Of a stretch of 53,861 bases of DNA, positions 1 through 10,740 are shown in pieces. How positions within the stretch are numbered: position 1 is the stretch's first letter; the number at the start of each line of letters is the position of its first letter. A model generated the notes under the pieces. That model was not told the DNA's origin, did no database searches, and worked only from the letters and a program-made list of their open reading frames with translations. A program made the translations under genes and the position numbers. The stretch covers positions 12,501-66,361 of the forward strand of contig CAUYUJ010017788.1 in NCBI GenBank assembly GCA_963575745.1, given 5' to 3'. This stretch comes from Prorocentrum cordatum (lineage: Eukaryota > Sar > Dinophyceae > Prorocentrales > Prorocentraceae).

Positions 1-599
1 CAAGCAGGACAAACGAAAGCCTCCGGCACGGTGGTCGCGCCATCGGATCGCCCTCGGCCGGCGCAGCAGATTCCTCGGAGCACACCGTTGCGCATGAGTT
101 CTTTCTTTACGTCGATGAAGAGAAACTGGAGCTGCTCCACGCATCGGCAATATATGCAACACATTCGGGCCAGAAGCTGCTTCCCATGCGCCCCCCCCCC
201 CCCACCCCCACCATGGTCATCGGGCAATGCGCCGCGAGCTGCTTTCTGACCGGAAGCACAGCGCCCCCCACGGACCCCCCCGTCTCCTCTCAGCGCCGTG
301 AATGCGGCGCGCTCGTGCTGCGATGTTCAAGAAATAGCGCGCCCTGATCCCTCCCAGATTCAGTTGCACGGAGCCCCCCCCCCCCCCCCCCCCCCTCGAA
401 AAATATGCCCCCCGACCCATTCCTACTAGCCTAGCACAGTCGTCAAGTAGCTCGATCGTTTCGGCGTCTTCATGCAATTGCTCGCGCCATGGAATCGCTC
501 TCTCGCCGCCCAAACACTCGTCGGTTTCGGCATGTCCGTCGCCCCGGAAGCGGAAAACACCGCGAGAAACTTGGCAAATCAGTCGCGCCCGTTCAGACA
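1..599. other. No confident gene; left flank with poly(C) tracts
   Basis: Open frames here overlap each other on both strands and none is recognisable. The minus-strand frame from about 700 to 217 may be the extreme 3' part of the LINE relic described next. There are homopolymer C runs at about 191-203 and 374-395 (22 C in a row), which are likely length-error sites in the assembly. Confidence 0.5.
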
Positions 600-3514
600 C
601 CGCTGAAGCCATCGGAGCCTTCGGCCCATCACGTCGACGCGCGGGCAAGCTAGCTACACTTTTTTGAGAGCCTGGAGGTCGGACATCGCTCTGGCTGCCC
701 ATGTCTTATTTCTGCTGGCCAGCTCCCCGCGACAACCATGTTCACGCGCACTGCGAGGAAGCCAAGGATGGGCCGCCAGCCACCTACTCGCGCGGGCCCA
801 GCCTTCGCTCAAAGAACTGCTGCTCCACTGTAGCACGCATTCGCCACGTAGCCCTTGGGAAAATTGCCCCCCCCCGGCCGAAGGGGGCGTTGCTATTCCA
901 GAACTTGCCGAGATTGCACTTCGCAGCTCGTCCTGCCATCAACCGATACTCCATCTCGCTGAGGGCGAATCTGGAGCGCAGTCCGGGCTCGGAATATCCG
1001 GCACCGACTGTCGCCCTCCCGTCCGAACGCTGCACATGTAGAAACTCGGCCCCAAGGTAAACAGCATTCTGCCTACGCGGGCGCAAAATATTCCCAATCT
1101 TGCTCGCGCCCGGGGCCATCGCGATTTCGCCGACGCCCGGTGACGACGGCGCTCTGGCACTTGCCCGGACACATCATGGACTCCGTCGCGCTCGGCACGT
1201 CGAAATTGCCGCCGCATCGCCAACGCACAAGGTAAAAGCCGCCTGGGCCCAGTCCTTAGCCCAGAAACAAAAAAAGACTGATCCGCTTGTAATGCTCCAC
1301 GCGCACATACCCCGTTCTAATCTGCCTGGAATGAGCCCCCGCAAAAAGCCCCACCACGAAGACACCTTCGACGGCGCAGAAAAACATCGCTAGCGGCGCC
1401 GCCCGGTACCACGAAACAAGCTAGAGGCTAGAGCCACTCTGACATCCAGTATCTGCCAGTCTTCTGCTCGAAGAAACGCGCTCCACCTCGTCGCGCAGGC
1501 CGTCGCAAAACTTCCCGACACGGAACCCCCTGCCACGAGATTGGCAGGCTCTGGCATTTCTCCAACAGCAGCCATGCCGAGCAATGGCCGCCGCCTCTCG
1601 CCGCCTGCCCAGGAGACATCCATTGATCCAAGATTCGACTTCAGGCGGCGAGCCCCTTGCCATCAAAATTCTGTAATAGGCGTTCGCGATTGCGCACGCG
1701 AGCGCGATAAGTCCCTCCCCGTCGACCCCCTCATCCTGGTTGCATTCGCCGATCCTGCGCGCGTCGGATAAGGCCCACGGCGAAGTAGCTCGCCACCATC
1801 TCTAACCCCTCTGAAAAAAGGCAGCCCGCTATAAAATATGCTGGCACCGCTGGAACCTCATCCTCCTCCTGCTCGCAGCCGACACCGCGGCTGCTCTGCT
1901 CGCACCTTCCGTTGATCCAATTGGGGAACATGGCCACGCGCAAGAATTAAACGCGCATGCTCTGCGGGGTCACTTGCCATAGTCGTTATCGCCATGCCTC
2001 CCGCTCGAAAATCCCGACGCCTTCCCCCGTCTCTTCGGCGGTCACGGCGTTGGCCTGCTCGGGCAGCTCTCGAAGCAGCTGAAGCATGGCGCCGTAGTCC
2101 ACGACTAGCACAGCAGCTCCACCCAACGCGCCCTCTGCTTGCATCCGCGCGATCAATTCTGAGGCGCCTCCACTCGTCGGTAGTTGTCGGTAGCTGCGTC
2201 GTCGCGGCCCTCGCCCTTTTGCCGCAATAAACCTCGCCAGCCAATTTGCTTCGAAGAATTATCGCTGCGATCGGGCCCCCTCGACGGCGCGGACTCGATC
2301 TTCCTCGACCCTTTGCAAATATGTTTCCGTGGCAACGCGCTGATCGCCGCGATCCTGATGGCGACCTCGAGTTGCGCGTCCGCATCGTGCTGCGCGCAGG
2401 CCCGCGCTAGCTGCTCTCGCACTTCTCGACTCTGCCGGAATAGATGGCGCAGCTCCTTCGCGCACTGCTGTCCGCAAGAACCTCGACGAATCATTGGTTC
2501 GCCCCCGCAGCCATTGCGTAGCCAGACTGACTTCTGACCAAGGCAGCCTTGGCCGAAATAGTGTCGCACACGATCTCGTTGAACTCTCGCCGTTTGTAGC
2601 CTGTCTGTAAAAGACCACTCGCCGCCGATGGCTCGATTCGCACCTGCTTCTCATCCATGGCCAGGAGTGTGATGTTCGTGCTCCAACAGCCGCCAATTCC
2701 AACTGGTAGGTGACCCTGTTCACGCCCTCATCGATGTGGTTGTAATCTTCTCATGTTCCGCTTGACCGTCGTGCGCAATTTGGCCGATGACTGCAATGCT
2801 GAGGGTCGAGCAATGTAAGCAAGCGTCCGCGTAGCACCATTGGAAGCCACAAAAGTGCGTCCTGCATCTCGTATTCTGCTTATCATGCACAGCTCGTGTG
2901 CAACGAAGATTGGCTTGAGCAGAGTTGCCGACCTTCTCCTCTCTTCGCCACGACCGAAGGGCCCAATGACCTCCCCAATCTCATCGGTGAAACTGAATTA
3001 AGATTCGTTGTGATCAATGGAATCCATCTGCCCGCTACTGCGTCGAGAGTTTGGACAGACGTTGAACGACCGCCCGCAGCAATTCGAATACTTGAATTGC
3101 TCTGCCTTGTTCCGAGGGTATGGCGGGGAATCCAATGACACAAGAACAACTCGGAAAAAAACGGTCGTTGTATGCTGCAGCAAGAGACTCAACCTTGCAA
3201 CCCTCCCAGAGCTGGTATGGTTCCTCGAATTGGCTGGTCTGAAGACACCATTGTGAAATCATGCGCCCTTTCCCACAAGATCTATTCGACATGGTTCCGC
3301 CCTTCCATCCCTCCGAGTAGCCCCAGAAAGAAGAGAGGTGGCGAAATTCCTTCGATTCTTGCAATTCCTTCTGCTGAGTGCCGAAGAGGCTCACCACTGT
3401 CACTCTGTGCAGCTCGTCTAATATGTCCTGGGCGCGCCCGCGAGTGGAGCTGTGCGAGTTGTAAGCGACGACGATTACTTGCCAAAGAAGCGCCGCTGAG
3501 CACTCGGATGGCAT
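600..3514 (-). pseudogene. Decayed LINE retrotransposon (APE-type endonuclease then reverse transcriptase-like region)
   Basis: Read on the minus strand, this block gives successive pieces of a non-LTR retrotransposon polyprotein, each in a different frame. The first piece (3514-3035) starts like an APE-type endonuclease: a beta-strand plus Asn (VVAYNSHS), a helix, a second strand ending in GTQ, then a GTMSNRSCG segment typical of dinoflagellate LINE endonucleases. After a frame change, about 3190-2883 carries PLITTNLNS, matching the Asp/Asn catalytic strand with Asp replaced by Asn. It continues into a stretch ending in an Ala/Asp-Tyr-Ile-like motif near 2800. About 2750-2150 resembles the linker rich in helices that follows the endonuclease. 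About 1940-950 has weaker similarity to reverse-transcriptase fingers and the segment after the catalytic domain (for example a YLG-like strand near 1030). I could not find an intact YADD box. At least six frame breaks and several stops make it inactive. The endonuclease call is fairly secure, the RT part less so. An exapted or multi-exon gene is unlikely given the stops. Confidence 0.6.
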
Positions 3515-3597
3515 GGCGGAGTGCTGCTGTCGCTTCCAGCATTTCGTAAAATCTGAAGCGGCGCAGGCCTCTCGAGACCTGAGACAGCCACTTGGAA

Positions 3598-3686
3598 GGG
3601 GAGGAGGAGGAGGAGGAGGAGGAGGAGGAGGAGGAGGAGGAGGAGACGAGGGAGGAGGGGGCCGAGGAGGAGGAGGAGGAGGAGGA
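3598..3686. repeat. (GGA)n microsatellite
   Basis: Nearly pure GGA repeat with two short interruptions. It produces artificial poly-Gly, poly-Glu and poly-Ser open frames, depending on frame and strand. Confidence 0.95.
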
Positions 3687-3689
3687 TCT

Positions 3690-4200
3690 CAAGATCCTCT
3701 CTTTTCCCCCGTCCGACCTATGGCAACGGTGGTGGAAAATTGGCCCATCAAAGATCCTCGCCGTTTCAGACTTCGGCAACTGAAAGGCGCCCCGAAGACC
3801 CCCAAGACATTCCCGATGCGGACCCCGAGGCCCCCACGACGAGCCCACGGGGTGCGCGAACGTGCCTCGAACGCACAGCCAAGAACCCGCCCCCCCGAAA
3901 CGACACCAGAACAGACCCCCAGAGGCCCCAAGGCACAAAAAAAAACCATTGTGGCCCTCAAGGAACCATCAAGAGGCTCCCAGGCAGACAGACAGACAGA
4001 CAGAAGCCGTACGCCCACAGGCGCGCCGGCAGTCACAACAAACACGATTCATGAGTTCACATATCGGGGAGGGAGGACACACTAAGGAGAGGGAGGGACT
4101 CACGACGAGAATCCCCAAGAGACCCACAAGAGAACCCAAGAGTCTCAAGAGGCCGTCGAAGAGACCCACATCTCACGAACCCGCAGCATCCCCAAATGCT
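3690..4200 (-). repeat. Degenerate ladder repeat (family E), minus orientation
   Basis: A/C-rich strand of the 12-bp ladder (units like CCCCAAGAGGCC) that recurs at 12780, 14650, 18960, 29080 and 32700. A (CAGA)n tract sits at about 3982-4004. A segment at 3735-3760 (AAAATTGGCCCATC) resembles one in the ladder copy at 29500 in opposite orientation, showing that the copies share more than slippage repeats. No gene seen from 4200 to 4395. Confidence 0.7.
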
Positions 4201-4394
4201 GTTCCTTGCAGACCTCCGCGGAGGCTATCACGGCACGGCAGGGCTGACAAGACCAGCAGGGCCGACGAGCGCGGCAGACCAGACGAGCACGCCTCCATTC
4301 GTTCCACGGTTCTTCTGGCTCACACGTAGTATGTGTTGCGTGAAATCGGTCCCGCCTCCTGGGGCGGACAGGTCGTGTGATCACCTTATTCGCC

Positions 4395-5081
4395 TCACCG
4401 TGGGCCATCGCGAAGACAGAGCCAAACGCGCCAGTAGCTCACAACCAAGGTACGGTGGCGGGATGGGCAAAGGCCACTAGATGGTACGTCGCCCTTCCTG
4501 CACAACAACTTTGGGCAGGTATCGAAGTTACGAGTCATGTGGAGCGCGAGGCAACCAGGAGGGACGGGTGGGAACGGTCTGCCCGCCCAGAACTGTTTCT
4601 TTGGGCCAATAATTGCCCCGTGCGCTCCAAGGTAAGGCAGCTCAAACATGGAGAAGCGCTCACATTGCAAGAAAGCCTCCTCCGATTCCAAGCAAAAATG
4701 ATTAACGAACAGCGAGAACTTGACGCTCCATCCCCCATTATTCACGAGCACGACATCTTTGTTGTCGTCTAAGTTGCCAACGAGTCTGAAGAATGACGAA
4801 AAGTGCGCCATCAATGCCGTATTGGCATCGCGCCCACGAACCAGAACGTCATCCCGATCGATGATCACAAACAAGAGGTCTCCCACGTCGATAGAGTCCC
4901 GCGCGGATGGGAAATCGATCCAAACGCCCGGTCTTACCTTCGCAAGGCATCGGGCTCCGCACGGACAGCCCCCCCTGGTGGCCCCCGCTGGCCTCAACAG
5001 GCCCCTCGAATAGTCCCAGCTGGCCCCAACAGGCCCCCCGAGTACCCCGGACTGGTCTCCAGTTTCAGGAGGCGGCGCCAA
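4395..5081 (-). CDS. Unrecognised open frame, possible exon or gene fragment
   Basis: A 228-codon minus-strand frame. Its middle part (about 4960-4480, residues roughly 45-205) has a mixed, protein-like composition unlike the surrounding low-complexity frames. It alternates hydrophobic strands and acidic turns (VWIDFPSARDS, DLLFVIIDRDD, VVLVNNGGWSVKF), followed by Phe- and Cys-containing segments. No family is recognised. The ends look non-coding: the N-terminal 45 residues fall in a direct repeat (4975-5060) and the C-terminus runs into unrelated sequence, so real coding would need splicing. A GT (GGTAAGAC on the minus strand, near 4934) lies just at the start of the good part, which is not where an acceptor is needed, so the exon limits are unclear. 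It could be a captured gene fragment or chance. Confidence 0.25.
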   Translation of the reverse strand: MAPPPETGDQSGVLGGPVGASWDYSRGLLRPAGATRGGCPCGARCLAKVRPGVWIDFPSARDSIDVGDLLFVIIDRDDVLVRGRDANTALMAHFSSFFRLVGNLDDNKDVVLVNNGGWSVKFSLFVNHFCLESEEAFLQCERFSMFELPYLGAHGAIIGPKKQFWAGRPFPPVPPGCLALHMTRNFDTCPKLLCRKGDVPSSGLCPSRHRTLVVSYWRVWLCLRDGPR

Positions 5082-5114
5082 AGTGTGGAGACCGCCCTGG
5101 GCTACTCGGGAGGC

Positions 5115-5177
5115 CCTCCTCCTCCTCCTCCTCCTCCTCCTCCTCCTCCTCCTCCTCCTCCTCCTCCTCCTCCTCCT
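5115..5177. repeat. (CCT)n microsatellite, 21 units
   Basis: Pure CCT tract giving poly-Leu, poly-Pro or poly-Ser on the plus strand and poly-Glu on the minus strand. It is preceded at 4975-5060 by two copies of a ~33-bp GCTGGCC..CAACAGGCCCC unit. Confidence 0.95.
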
Positions 5178-5380
5178 GACGACAGCTCTGACTATTCGGG
5201 GGCCCTATTTTCAAGCCAGCTGGGACTGCCTGGGGGGGGCTGTCTGCCCGCAGGTGCAGCAGCACAGCATGATATGTTTCGTAGCTCCGCGTGGAGATCC
5301 GACGAATTATGGTCAAACCGCTCTTTGACTCTGAGCCTCACCTGCTTAGCGGACGCCTGCGAAGCGGGGTCCGAGTAGAT

Positions 5381-5512
5381 GGCGCCGGAGGATCGCGCCG
5401 CATCGCCGATGCATCGACGGTGCACTGGCGACGCCGACGTGGAAAATAACGAACGTGTTTCACGTCGAGACGCATCGCCGACGCATCGGAGATGCGGCGG
5501 GATCCCCCCGCC
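5381..5512. mobile_element. Foldback/MITE-like inverted repeat, ~132 bp
   Basis: The left arm (5381-5416) and right arm (5477-5512) are inverted copies sharing the core CGCCGCATC.CCGATGC.TCG. The loop is about 60 bp with no coding sequence. No target-site duplication is evident. It has the shape of a small non-autonomous element. A chance hairpin is unlikely given roughly 27 paired bases. Confidence 0.55.
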
Positions 5513-5579
5513 CTAAACATTCGGACCCCATTTGACTGGACCTACCGAGCGAAATAACATGCTCGCCAACGTGGACCCC

Positions 5580-6200
5580 ACGTGTGTCTCTAGCAACACA
5601 TGTTGTGCAATCTAAGTGGTGCACTCTGTATGGTGCAAGTGACATTGCAGAACTTGACGTTGTCAACCCCATTACTCGCGCAATCATCCCACCCACCACC
5701 CACCCACCCACCCACCAGCAACTTCGTTTGCAAAACCCATGCGGCGGCGATTGCGATGACTGCTTGCTGCTGGCTGGCGCATCGCTGCGGCCGCGCTAAC
5801 GCGCGCAGGTTCGCGGGCAGAGCGGACAGCTACTTTGGCGCGACCGACGCGTCTCGCAAGCCGCGCTGACTCACGGACACGTCAGTGCAAGTCGGTGGCT
5901 CGGGCGGGCGCGGTATCATGGCGACGTCGACAGCGGCAGACACACTGATGATAGTAGCGATACGGTGACCTCGGTGACGATGACGACGGCACGGCCAATG
6001 ACGGCACCGATGCTGGTCACGCCGATGACGATGACGGTGTCCACGTGTCGGCGGTTTAAAAATTTGCCAGATTTCGACATGCGCGCGCGGCCGACGCGCG
6101 CGAGGGGCCAGCTTGGTATTATTCAACGAGAATCGCGACCCCCCCCAATAAGCGCTCAAATGCGTTCGAAAGATTTCGACGCACGCGCGCTCGCGGATCT
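5580..6200 (+). repeat. Composite dispersed repeat F, plus copy (partial)
   Basis: Contains, in order, the GTGGTGCA minisatellite remnant (5618-5640), the anchor CGCAATCATCCCACCCACC (5670-5690), GCAAAACCCATGCGGCGG (5731-5748), a GACGATGACGACGGCACG stretch (5970-5990) and the ATTTCGACATGCGCGCGCGG block (6072-6090). The same blocks occur in the same order at 38690-39960, and reversed at 8400-10260 and 47120-47770. A (CCCA)n tract sits at 5690-5715. No protein is evident. Confidence 0.7.
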
Positions 6201-6203
6201 TTT

Positions 6204-7590
6204 CCCAACCATCCTGTGGTGTTGGGCCCTAGTTTTGAAGAGACAGCGCCCCGCGTCCCACCTCCTCTCCTCCTCTTCCTCCTCACCCGCTTCCCTCCGG
6301 ACGTCACCCCCCTCACTCTGGCACGCCCCTCACAAGTTTCGTGGCCCCATGGGGAGCTTCACCGAAGGCCCAAATTCCAGCAACCGCATGCGCCTACCGC
6401 ACCCATTTTGGTACGCCACCTCACACGTTTCGTGGCCTCTAGGGAGCTCCACCGAAGGCTCACATGTCAGCGCTCGCGTGCGCCCACGGCGCCAATTTTG
6501 GCACACCCCTCACACGTTTCGTGGCCCCGTGGGGAGCACCACCGAAAGCCCAAATGCCAGCACTCGCATGCGCCCACCGCGCTCATTTGGGCATATACCT
6601 CGCACGCGTCGTGGCTGCATAAAGGGGGTCCCACCGAAGGCCCAAGTGCCAGCGCTCTCATGCGCCCACCGCACCCATCTGGCACACGGCTCACACGCCT
6701 CGTGGCCTCATAAGAGGCCCCACCGAAGGCCCAAATTCCAGCGCTCGCTTGCGCCCACCGCGCTCACTTTGGTACGCCATCACACGTTTCGTGGACTCGT
6801 AAGGAGCCCCACATAAGGCCCGAATGCTACCGTCGCATGCACCCACCGCGCCCATCTTGGCACACCCCTCACACGTTTCGCGGCCCCTTGAGGAAGCCCC
6901 ACCGAAGGCCCAAATGCCAGCGCTCGCATGCGCCCACCGCACCCATTTTGCCATACATCACACACGCTTCGCGGCCCCTATAAGGAGCTCCACCGAAGGC
7001 CCAAATTCTGGCTGTCGCATGCGCTTACCGCGCCCATTCTGGCACACCCCTCGCACGCTTCGTGGCCCCATAGGAAGCCCCATCGAAGGCTCAAATGCCA
7101 GCACTCGCATGCGCCCACCGCACACATTTTAACACACCCCTCGCACGCTTCGTGGCCCCCCATAGGGCGCTCCACCGAAAGCCCAAATGCCAGAGCTCGC
7201 ATGCTCCCACAGCACATATTTTGACACACCCCTCACTCGTTTCATGGCCCCATACGGAGATCCACCGAAGGCCCAAATGCCAGCGCTCGCATGCGCCGGC
7301 CGCGCCCATTTCGGCACACCCCTCACACGTTTCGTGGCCCCATACGGAGATTCACCGAAGGCCCACATGCCAGCGCTCGCATGCGCCCACCACACCCATT
7401 TCGGCACACCCCTCACACGCTTCGTGGCCCCATAGAGAGGCCCACAAAAGGCCCAAATGCCAGCGCTCGCATGCGCCCACCGCACCCATTTTGGCAGACC
7501 CCTCGCACGCGTCGTGGCCCCGTAGGGAGCTACACCGAAGGCGGTGCATACAGCAACGGTACCTACCATTGCATATGGTTGGGTCCGTCG
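6204..7590 (+). repeat. Element A with 14-copy 90-bp minisatellite
   Basis: Begins with CCCAACCATCCTGTGGTGT and GTTTTGAAGAGACAGCGCC, then a short CCTCCT tract. About 14 units of roughly 90 bp (6318-7540) follow, each with the core TTTCGTGGCCCCAT and CTCGCATGCGCCCACCG. It ends with GCATATGGTTGGGTCCGTCG (7573-7592). The ends are inverted with respect to each other (CCCAACCAT / ATGGTTGGG). The 90-bp period equals 30 codons, so several frames stay open through the array. They are not credible proteins because every frame is equally open and no start or end is conserved. Confidence 0.85.
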
Positions 7591-7599
7591 TCAGGCTCA

Positions 7600-7745
7600 T
7601 GTTTGAAATATACATGTTGCAAACCATTGGTTTAACATGTGTTCGGGAACCTCGGTCTTGAAATCTGAAACCATACGAAACGTAAGGTGTTGGAAGAATT
7701 GCAGCATGCGCGCCCGACGACGCGTGCGTGCCGATTGTGTCATAC
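7600..7745 (+). repeat. Fragment of composite repeat F
   Basis: Matches the distal part of F (TTGAAATC..ACGAAAC, then GCATGCGCGC..CGACGACGCG), as at 39560-39630. The remaining 7745-7985 has no recognisable feature. Confidence 0.5.
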
Positions 7746-7984
7746 TCTTGTCCAAAAGCTCTTGGAAGCTGACTGATGATTACTGGTGACGAACGAGCGC
7801 ACATGAGCTCGTTTGACAGGGATGCGGGGGCGACAACATGTGTAGCTGACATGGTATGGCATCATCATACGTCAATTGCACGATCCCCTAACCCAACGGG
7901 CGTCGCGAAAGCCCGGGGGCGGTAGATCCCCACTCCCCATGTAACTCGCGCTTACGAATTTTCAGCTGTGCTGTCAAGAACTGG

Positions 7985-8395
7985 ACCGTGCTCTCGGTCT
8001 GGCGGCCGTGTGGCCGCCGTCGCCGCCCCGTCCCCGCTTACTCCAGATTTCGTAATAAAGGGAGAGGGGTCTCATTTCGGGGGGGGTCTCTTCCAGGCCA
8101 TCTTGGAGGGCCTGGGGGGGTCTGGGGACGATGTTTTGGAGGGTTCTCCCACGGGGGGGGTCTGAAATGGCTTGTCTTGGAAGGTCCAGACCCCCTCCCT
8201 TTTATTACGAAAGCTGGAGTAGTCGCCGCCCGTCGCTTCGTCGCCGCCCGTCGTCGGGGCCGCGTTTCCGCATCGGCGGCCACATATGGCCGCCGGCACC
8301 CGCCTCGTCGCCGCCCGTCGTCGGGGCCGCGCCTTCGCTCTGGCGGCCACGTGTCCGCCGTCGCCGCCCCGCCGCCGCCTCAGCACAGCCTCACC
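7985..8395. repeat. Family H GC-rich minisatellite, split by a MITE
   Basis: CGTCGCCGCCCGTCG-type sequence at 7985-8038 and 8222-8390, related to the 75-bp arrays at 10262 and 42765 but in opposite orientation. The two halves are separated exactly by the inverted-repeat element at 8041-8219, which looks like an insertion. Confidence 0.65.
8041..8219. mobile_element. TA-flanked MITE, 179 bp
   Basis: The arms (8041-8074 and 8186-8219) are inverted copies of about 34 bp containing CTCCAG.TTTCGTAATAAA and GGGAG.GGGTCT, with only a few differences. The element is flanked on both sides by TA (8039-8040 and 8220-8221), the target duplication expected for Tc1/mariner-type (Stowaway) MITEs. The interior is G-rich with no open frame. 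It interrupts a family H array, consistent with insertion. Confidence 0.75.
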
Positions 8396-8399
8396 GAGG

Positions 8400-9165
8400 C
8401 TGGACGTAACCCTCGCGCACTGTAATTTGCATGCAATTGCGTTCCCTCGCCCATGTTCCGTATGAGCTCATACCAGCCCAGCCCGGCCGGCATCGACCCC
8501 CCCCGCCGCCACCCCTGTCAAATAATACCGTGCGCGCGCACACTTTCATCCCCAAAAATTTGTCATCGACAACCCTTTGCCAAAGAAGTGCGCCCGCTGT
8601 CGTCGCCACGCACACATGCCGAAATCTTGTCAAAAACTCCGGTGTCGTAAGTGATCAGCATCGGCGCCGCGATCGGCCTTGCCGTGGTCATCGCCATCAT
8701 CGTCACCAGCGTTGTCTGTCATCAACGCGCCTGCCTTTGTCGACGTCGCCATGAGACCGCGCCCGCCCGAGCCAACGACTCGCACTCAAAAGCCCGTGCG
8801 TCACCGAGGCGTGCAAGACGCGCCGGGAAGTCCCCGGCGATCAGCGCCACCGCACCCGCGTCGGTCGCGCCAAACTGCCTGGGCGCTCTGCGCGCGAGCC
8901 TGCACGCGCTAGCGAGCGCCGAAGCGATGCGCCAGCCAGCGCCAAGCAGCCAGCGCAATCGCCGCCGCATGGTTTTTTGACAAGCCTACACATATCGGAT
9001 GGGCGGACCGGATCGCGAGCACTGGACTTGATAATTCACTGCGAGCAAACGGTACCTGCGCAAAACATAATTTCCTTTCGCAGCAAAGAATCAATATCCG
9101 CCCCCCTCCCGGGATTTTCCCCCCCGCCCTGGGGATGTGCAATTCAAATAAGATTCGGCCCCATC
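8400..9165 (-). repeat. Composite repeat F, minus copy
   Basis: Carries reversed F blocks: ATGCCGAAATCTTGTCAAAAA at 8616-8637, an interior of CGCCATCATCGTCACC type at 8680-8710, and the leading block (GATTCGGCCCCATCG) near 9152-9166 that precedes the GTGGTGCA minisatellite in other copies. No coding gene recognised. Confidence 0.6.
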
Positions 9166-9239
9166 GTTCGTTTCAAATTATGCCCTCATACCATCCCAGA
9201 GAGGCCGGTTCGACACCCCCCCACCGCCATTTTCTTTGG

Positions 9240-10260
9240 ATGAACGATACGCGCACAGGCATGTTGCCAAAAACCACCAGTGGCCAAGAACCCGTGCAAA
9301 AAAAAGACGGAACGCACAAGCGCGCGTCATCACGCGCGCATGCCAGAATCTGTCAAAAACCGTGGGTTTCGAAAGGATGTCAACAACGACTGCCCAGAAA
9401 GCATATGAAAAAACAATTGCTTCGCAACAGGAAGCGCCAAAAACTGCAGCGCTCTTGCGAATTCTCCGGGAGACCGTTGGGACTTCAACCTGTTCATCGA
9501 ACGCGACCGGAAGGGCTTCTCGCGCGCGCGCATGTCGAAGTCATTCGAACGCCCTTGCGCGCGCGTGCTGGGGGAAGGCACGACCACTGTCAAATAAAAC
9601 CACGCGGGCCACTCCCGCGCGTCGACCGCGCGCGCATGTCGAAATCTTTCCAAAACGTTCATCACCGACGCGCGGGCACCATCATCGTCAGTGGCGCGAG
9701 CAGCCTCGGCACCGTCATTTGTCCTGCCGTCGTCAGCGTCATTGTCGTCACTAGCATCGCTGCAATCGTCATACTGTCTGCCACCGTCGACGTCGCCGTG
9801 GTACCGCGCCCGCCCGATTCACCGACTCGCACTGAAGTGCCCGCGCGTCAAAGCAGCCTGCGAAACTCACTGGGAAATGCCCAGCGGTCAGGCGGCCACG
9901 TCGGCCGCGCCGGACTAGCTGGCTGTTCAGCAGCGATTTTGCGCGCATTACCGCGGGCAGAGATGCACCAGCCAGCACCAGGCACGCATCACAATCGCCG
10001 CCGCAGTGGCTTTGCAAACTAAGTTGCGGGCGGGTGGGCGGGATGATTGCGCGAGCAGTGGTGTTGACAACCCCCTGCGAACAGAAATCAATTGCACCGC
10101 ATAACTCACTCGCAGAGCAAGTTGCACAGCCTGCACCATATGGGGGTGCACCACTGAGCTCGCAAAACACATGTTGCACATCCCCTGGGGGACGTGCAAC
10201 ACCATGCGGGGGGAGGGCAGATCCGAACTCTCCTTTCGAAATGCGAATATACGTTGTGCA
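9240..10260 (-). repeat. Composite repeat F, minus copy (long)
   Basis: In reverse order relative to the copy at 38690: the CGCGCGCATGCCAGAATC block (9337), CGCGCGCATGTCGAA (9528 and 9631), the GTCGTCAGCGTCATTGTCG interior, TTTGCAAACTAAGTTGCGGG (10010), TGATTGCGCGAGCAGTG (10044), then degenerate GTTGCAC..GTGCA repeats to 10260. The overlapping open frames here are shared shadows of the repeat. Confidence 0.65.
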
Positions 10261-10261
10261 A

Positions 10262-10560
10262 TCTGGGCGGCGACGGGGCGGCGACGGAGCCGCGACGGCG
10301 AGCACGGAACTGCCAGACCGACAGCCAGGCCCAAACGACGGGAGGCGACGGTGCGGCGACGGGGCGGCGACGGCGAGCACGGAGCCGCCAGACCGCCAGC
10401 CAGGCACACACGATGGGTGGCGACGAGGCGGCGACGAGGCGGCGACGGCGAAAACGGAGCCGCCAGACCGCCAGCCAGGCCCAAACGATGGGCGGCGACG
10501 AGGCGGCGACGGCGAGCACGGACCTGCCAGACCCGCAGGCCAGGCCCAATTCCTCAGAAA
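10262..10560 (+). repeat. Family H minisatellite (72-75 bp units)
   Basis: About four units containing GCCAGACCG.CAGCCAGGC and GGCGACGAGGCGGCGACGG. The same family forms a cleaner 75-bp array at 42765-43112. In both places a TGCAAGCACT..GTGTCGGGAAA block follows (10575; 43133), so the array and its flank travel together. Confidence 0.75.
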
Positions 10561-10626
10561 GGAAACAAAGGCACCCGAAGTGCAAGCACTGTGTCGGGAA
10601 AATCTACGTAAACAAAAACTGTCGGA

Positions 10627-10732
10627 GGTCCGCGCGGACTTGTGGGAATTGCGCTTGGCCCACCTCCCTGGCGCGCGGTGCGCGCCAGGGGCGGCGCTGA
10701 AGGCGCCTGCATGGGTGCCCCAGCGCAGAACC
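10627..10732. mobile_element. GC-rich foldback element beside an exon (introner candidate)
   Basis: Shares GGTCCGCGCGGA, CCTCCCTGGCGCGCGG and GCGCGCCAGGGGCGG with the element at 37474-37589, which shows clearer ~37-bp inverted arms. Here the right end (CAGCGCAGAACC) lies two bases from the exon's candidate GTGAGT donor (10740-10735, minus strand). A CAG acceptor candidate follows at 10621-10619. The implied intron would be about 122 bp, almost entirely this element. Confidence 0.45.
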
Positions 10733-10740
10733 AAACTCAC

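Noticed and set aside
6318-7540. CRISPR-like array
   Set aside because: Repeats are contiguous 90-bp units without unique spacers, in a eukaryotic context.
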